A stretch of DNA of 55,180 bases from JAQVEB01 sp028698105 (GTDB lineage Bacteria > Bacteroidota > Bacteroidia > Bacteroidales > Dysgonomonadaceae). The stretch is taken from the NCBI GenBank assembly GCA_964293155.1, contig CAXYYA010000024.1, positions 1 through 55,180 of the forward strand. The letters run 5' to 3'. Below the pieces are notes generated by a model, which saw only the letters and a list, made by a program, of their open reading frames with translations, made no database searches and was not told the DNA's origin. Positions 51,528-55,180 of this stretch are shown one piece after another (positions within the stretch are counted from its first letter, which is position 1; each line of letters begins with the position of its first letter). A program made the position numbers and the translations under genes.

Positions 51528-52739
51528 CTAGTTATTTTTAAGAAAATTTACCGCCGACACAACTTTTATCATTTTCCCGTCTTTTTGAAAGACATCATCT
51601 TGATTTTTCGTCACAACAAAACCTTCATTCAACCCGAAAAAGTTCATCGCTGCTAAGATACCCTTGGCTTCCCGATCAAAATTTTCATCATTCAACTCAT
51701 AACAAACTTGTATGGCGCGCGTTATTTTCTCGCGTTCTTTAACCACAAAATCACATTCACCATCCTTTTTGAAATAAAAAATTTCGTTTTTTTCCCGCCG
51801 TAAATGCAAATAGATGAGATTCTCGAAGACATGTCCGGTATTCTCACTAAAAGTATTCGAAACCTCGGTTACCAATCCCGTATCAATGGCATAAATTTTC
51901 TTTGGATTTCGACTCTGAGCTTTCAAAGAATAATCGAATTGAGGAACAAATTCAACCAAGTATGAATTTGTAAGATACGAAAAATATTCCAAAATAGTAG
52001 CTGCACTTTTTGTACCGAACAATCCTGTCAATTTATTTGCCGAAGTCAGATTTCCAACATTCGACAACAAAAATACCGTAAGTTGCCGCAATGCATCCAC
52101 ATCTCTTATTCCGTAGCGGACAACAATGTCACGCATTAAGATATCATCCGTTAACTGCTGAAGTACAAAACCTTGCTCAGTTTTTACATAATCGGGGATT
52201 CCTCCCGTTTTTACATACATATCCAAGGCATTGATATCCTGTTGAATATTTTTGAAAGAACAAAATTCCGCAAAAGAAAAAGGGAACAGTTCAATGGAAA
52301 AATGTCTTCCCGTGAGATGTGTTCCCATTTCGCGACTTAACAACGAAGCGTTGGAGCCGGTTACAAAAACACGAAATCCCTCACGAAGAAGTTGATGCAC
52401 AAATACTTCCCATCCTTTAACTAATTGTATTTCGTCAAAGAATAAAATACGTACATTGCGACGAATTATATCGTTATATAACCGCTTAAAATCATCGGTA
52501 TCAAACGCCGATAAACGAATATCCTCCCAATTGAAATAAAATGCATTATCTTGCTTTTCTTTCAGCAATTGTAACAAAAGCGTGCTTTTCCCACAACGGC
52601 GGATACCGGTTATAATTGTGGCAAAATTATCCATATCCGGCACGCTTGCAAGCATTTCGCGTTTTATTCCGGCAGGTTTATTCAGGAACAATTCTATTTG
52701 ACTATCAGCTATTTCAGCTATTTGATCTTGTAATATCAT
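51528..52739 (-). CDS. AAA ATPase with DUF4143 domain
   Basis: 403 residues from the ATG at 52739; an ATG at 52781 lies before the predicted transcription start. N-terminal P-loop ATPase with GIRRCGKSTLLLQL (about 44-57), Walker B ILFFDEIQLV (about 97-106) and TGSNASLLSRE, a middle winged-helix part, and a C-terminal DUF4143 domain that is nuclease-like (EIFYFKKDGECDFVVKEREKI, about 325-345). Members are common, of unknown function, and often horizontally acquired. It sits inside the hut cluster but has its own promoter (52752-52759) and three operator-like repeats, so it is an independent unit. Confidence 0.82.
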   Translation of the reverse strand: MILQDQIAEIADSQIELFLNKPAGIKREMLASVPDMDNFATIITGIRRCGKSTLLLQLLKEKQDNAFYFNWEDIRLSAFDTDDFKRLYNDIIRRNVRILFFDEIQLVKGWEVFVHQLLREGFRVFVTGSNASLLSREMGTHLTGRHFSIELFPFSFAEFCSFKNIQQDINALDMYVKTGGIPDYVKTEQGFVLQQLTDDILMRDIVVRYGIRDVDALRQLTVFLLSNVGNLTSANKLTGLFGTKSAATILEYFSYLTNSYLVEFVPQFDYSLKAQSRNPKKIYAIDTGLVTEVSNTFSENTGHVFENLIYLHLRREKNEIFYFKKDGECDFVVKEREKITRAIQVCYELNDENFDREAKGILAAMNFFGLNEGFVVTKNQDDVFQKDGKMIKVVSAVNFLKNN

Positions 52740-52751
52740 TGCATTTTTTTG

Positions 52752-52836
52752 CAAATATAGCAATTCTTTTATTACTAACAAAAGACTTCTTTCATTACTA
52801 CTGAAAGATATTTCTCATTACAAATGAAACACTTCA
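52752..52836 (-). promoter_or_regulatory. Promoter with three 23-bp spaced palindromic operators
   Basis: On the minus strand TATATTTG (52759-52752) has an ideal -33 TTTG (52782-52779) 19 bp upstream. ATTAC cores recur at 52771, 52794 and 52817, exactly 23 bp apart. Each sits in a small palindrome, for example CTTTCATTACTACTGAAAG (52791-52809), CTTTT/AAAAG around 52771 and TTTC/GAAA around 52817. The first repeat covers the -33 box, so a bound protein would block polymerase. Confidence 0.65.
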
Positions 52837-52850
52837 CAATAAATTAGTAA

Positions 52851-54842
52851 TTAGTCATTTCCAATTAGCAATTTATTCAAAACCTCATCCTCCACCAAAT
52901 ACGGTTCCGTAATATGATACCCTTCGGCATGCGATTGATTAAATTCTTTTACCGTGTTTATGGCATTCTCGTTGCGTGCCCACGAACGGCGGGCAACACC
53001 GCCCATTACGTCCCAAAGCATTGCGGAGCGAAGAATTTCGTCCACCCGTTTGCTACCGTCGCACACCATTCCGAAACCGCCATTAATGGCTTTTCCAATA
53101 CCTACTCCACCGCCGTTGTGCAGCGCTACGAGACTCATTCCGCGGGCAGCGTTTCCGGCGAAACATTGTACCGCCATATCGGCCATCACGTTGCTGCCGT
53201 CTTTGATATTAGCCGTTTCACGGAAAGGCGAATCGGTACCGCTCACATCGTGGTGATCGCGCCCGAGCATAATAGGACCAACTTCTCCGTTGCGCACCAT
53301 TTCGTTGAATTTCAGTGCAATGTTCATTCGTCCGAGCGCGTCCTGATACAAAATTCGGGCTTGTGTGCCGACAACCAATTGATTTTTTTCCGCGTCACGA
53401 ATCCAAATCCAGTTATCCATATCTTGCCCGCGACGGTTGGGATTGATGCAATCCATTGCCGCACGGTCGGTTTTAATCAAATCCTCGTGCTTTCCGCTCA
53501 GGCACACCCAACGGAACGGACCATAACCGTAATCAAAAAGTTCGGGTCCCATAATATCTTCCACGTACGACGGAAAGATGAAACCATCTTTGTCATCCAC
53601 GCCGTTTTTCGATATTTCTTTCACACCGGCATCGTAAACGGCTTTCATAAACGAGTTTCCGTAATCGAAGAAATAGGTGCCTGCAGCAACCAGTTTTTTG
53701 ATTACGTTGAAATGGCGCACGAGCGACTCATCCACCAAATTGTGGAACTTCGTGCGGTCTTCTTTCAATAAGCGTGTACGTTCGTCAAACGAAATTCCGG
53801 CGGGGCAATATCCACCCGTATAGGGCTCGTGACACGAGGTTTGGTCGCTCAACAATTCGATATGAATATTGTTTGTTTCCGCAAATTCGAGCAAATCCAC
53901 AATGTTTCCGTGGTAAGCGATAGAGAGTGGCTCTTTGCGTGCCATGGCTTCTTGTGCCCAATCGAACGCCTGTTTTTTGTCGTCGGTAATTTTATGTACC
54001 CAGCCTTGTGTGTGTCGGGTTTTGATGCGCGAATAATCCACTTCGGCAACAATAGATGCTGCGCCCGCAATATCGGCAGCTTTGGGCTGAGCGCCACTCA
54101 TTCCGCCCAATCCCGATGACACAAACAAATGCCCGCGCAAATCGCCATCCTGCGGCACACCGAGCTTTTGCCTTCCGGCATTGAGCAACGTGTTGAACGT
54201 GCCGTGAACAATGCCCTGCGGGCCGATATACATCCATCCACCGGCAGTCATTTGTCCGTAATTGGCTACGCCCATTTGCGCGGCAATTTCCCAATCGGTG
54301 AGGTTGTCGAATTGCCCGATCATCATCGAATTGGTAATAATAACGCGTGGTGCATCGGGTTTGGATTTGAATAACCCAAGCGGATGTCCGCTCTCCACAA
54401 CTAATGTTTGGTCTTGCGTAAGTTCTTCCAGATACATTTTTATCAACCGATATTGCATCCAGTTCTGGCACACCTGTCCCGTTTCGCCATACGTTACCAA
54501 TTCATAAGGATACAGAGCGATATCGAAACACAAATTATTATCAATCATTACCTGAAAAGCTTTTCCTTCCACGCATTTTCCATTATATTCGTCAGTGGGT
54601 TTGGCATTGAGGTCGCCTTCGGGACGGTAACGATAACCGTATATTTTGCCCCGGGTTTTGAGTTCTTCCAAAAATTCGGGAGCAAGCGTTTCGTGCAATT
54701 CCGTAGGAATATAACGCAGCGCGTTTTTTAACGCAATTTCGGTTTGAGCGGGTGTCAGTCTGAAACCGCGGTCGGGAGCACGGCGAATACCTTCCCTGAA
54801 TGCAGGATATTTAGGCAGTTCGGAGGATAAGGTTATTTTCAT
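52851..54842 (-). CDS. hutU: Urocanate hydratase
   Basis: 663 residues from ATG 54842; 20 codons upstream are open but look like non-coding Leu/Ser-rich sequence. Converts urocanate to imidazolone propionate, the second step. NAD-binding region TAGGWMYIGPQGIVHGTF (about 195-212), catalytic Cys region DQTSCHEPYTGGYCPAGIS (about 355-373) and the C-terminal SLVALHNGGGVGIGKAING (about 590-608) are in place. It is longer than the 550-residue classical enzyme, as in the Bacteroidetes/plant-type clade. It heads the hut order. Confidence 0.95.
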   Translation of the reverse strand: MKITLSSELPKYPAFREGIRRAPDRGFRLTPAQTEIALKNALRYIPTELHETLAPEFLEELKTRGKIYGYRYRPEGDLNAKPTDEYNGKCVEGKAFQVMIDNNLCFDIALYPYELVTYGETGQVCQNWMQYRLIKMYLEELTQDQTLVVESGHPLGLFKSKPDAPRVIITNSMMIGQFDNLTDWEIAAQMGVANYGQMTAGGWMYIGPQGIVHGTFNTLLNAGRQKLGVPQDGDLRGHLFVSSGLGGMSGAQPKAADIAGAASIVAEVDYSRIKTRHTQGWVHKITDDKKQAFDWAQEAMARKEPLSIAYHGNIVDLLEFAETNNIHIELLSDQTSCHEPYTGGYCPAGISFDERTRLLKEDRTKFHNLVDESLVRHFNVIKKLVAAGTYFFDYGNSFMKAVYDAGVKEISKNGVDDKDGFIFPSYVEDIMGPELFDYGYGPFRWVCLSGKHEDLIKTDRAAMDCINPNRRGQDMDNWIWIRDAEKNQLVVGTQARILYQDALGRMNIALKFNEMVRNGEVGPIMLGRDHHDVSGTDSPFRETANIKDGSNVMADMAVQCFAGNAARGMSLVALHNGGGVGIGKAINGGFGMVCDGSKRVDEILRSAMLWDVMGGVARRSWARNENAINTVKEFNQSHAEGYHITEPYLVEDEVLNKLLIGND

Positions 54843-54977
54843 TTTTATAGATTTTAGTGCCAATCTGCTTGAAACAGGCAAGAAACAAAGACTTTTAGAC
54901 ATCTTTTTGTAAAGAATCGAGGGCTAAAAGCAACTTTCGGATTACAATTTGCAAAGCATTTGCTTAATAATCGGCTG

Positions 54978-54985
54978 TAAAAGTA
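54978..54985 (-). promoter_or_regulatory. Candidate promoter -7 box of hutU
   Basis: TACTTTTA on the minus strand, seven of eight bases of TAnnTTTG, 135 bases before hutU. GCAAA/TTTGC (54951-54963) forms a palindrome between it and the gene. Confidence 0.3.
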
Positions 54986-55064
54986 GCTAATTTTCGATTT
55001 CTTTCCAAAATATTCAGAACACTTTGCAATTTAAATCGGAATTCTTTTTCAAAAAAACAATTAT

Positions 55065-55072
55065 TATCTTTG
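55065..55072 (+). promoter_or_regulatory. Plus-strand promoter -7 box at right edge
   Basis: TATCTTTG on the plus strand reads out of the window. Since no plus-strand start codon follows with a usable frame before 55180, the gene lies beyond the edge. Confidence 0.5.
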
Positions 55073-55168
55073 CATTATTATTTTATCATAATTGTAGTTG
55101 CGTAGTTAATAAAACTATTTACAATTAAGTATATTTTCAAAATAAGTTTACATTATTCGTAAAAGTAT

Positions 55169-55176
55169 TAACTTTG
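55169..55176 (+). promoter_or_regulatory. Second plus-strand -7 box at right edge
   Basis: TAACTTTG at the last bases of the window. It also reads rightward, perhaps the true promoter of the next gene. Confidence 0.4.
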
Positions 55177-55180
55177 TACT

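Overview
The window is a chromosomal segment of a Bacteroidota bacterium, most likely order Bacteroidales (a Dysgonomonadaceae- or Porphyromonadaceae-like member is a guess). The reasons are the many promoters with the Bacteroidetes -7 element TAnnTTTG, the weak Shine-Dalgarno sites, the FecR/TonB-receptor and CarboxypepD_reg proteins, the RprX/RprY two-component pair, the DUF177-rpmF-fabH gene order and the 47-bp type II-C CRISPR repeat. No phage, plasmid or intact insertion sequence is visible. There are several scars of small mobile or repetitive elements.

Layout. 1-506: the end of a type II-C CRISPR locus, with four full 47-bp repeats and one half repeat. A tracrRNA candidate lies beside it on the minus strand; the cas genes must lie to the left of the window. 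493-2160: acyl-ACP thioesterase (minus), then a HigA-like antitoxin and a HigB-like toxin broken by an in-frame stop. 2350-6157: a FecR-type anti-sigma factor without its sigma factor and a TonB-dependent receptor split by a one-base frameshift. 6308-11105: a potassium channel with a zinc-ribbon tail, an SLC13/RCK permease, and convergently a fused ADP-forming acyl-CoA synthetase. 11719-14196: an exported protein, a CDP-alcohol phosphotransferase and a GtrA-like protein. 14557-19725: RprX/RprY-like two-component system, a DUF349 protein and a small membrane protein.

19790-24582 is a housekeeping minus-strand block: DUF177, L32, FabH, Era and Der, interrupted by a plus-strand DUF2892 gene. 24712-29287 is carbohydrate metabolism: NahK-like sugar kinase, a CBM9-like protein and a GH77 4-alpha-glucanotransferase. 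29479-36369 holds PrmA, a TPR protein, an ECF sigma / anti-sigma-like / Spy-like envelope module, a REP/MITE-like composite and ClpB. 36781-41850 holds a frameshifted AraC-type membrane regulator and a divergent module: a secreted VWA protein facing an ECF sigma factor with a TonB-like membrane protein. Both non-sigma partners carry motifs copied from SusC-type receptor plugs. 41857-44420 holds a hemolysin III protein and two AT-rich cassette-like genes, the second cut at its 3' end by a group II intron remnant.

44693-54842 is a complete histidine-utilisation cluster (hutU, ftcD, hutI, cyclodeaminase, hutH) that takes histidine to glutamate and formyl/methenyl-THF units. It is interleaved with pnuC, an MFS permease and an independently promoted DUF4143 AAA ATPase with three operator-like repeats. 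The window ends with plus-strand promoters for a gene beyond the right edge.

The strongest candidates for undescribed biology are the VWA / ECF sigma / permuted TonB-plug module (37921-41850), the CRISPR end where a repeat-embedded promoter appears to fire the tracrRNA, the three-operator promoter of the AAA ATPase, and the cassette-like AT-rich island. All calls come from reading the sequence; no database search was run.
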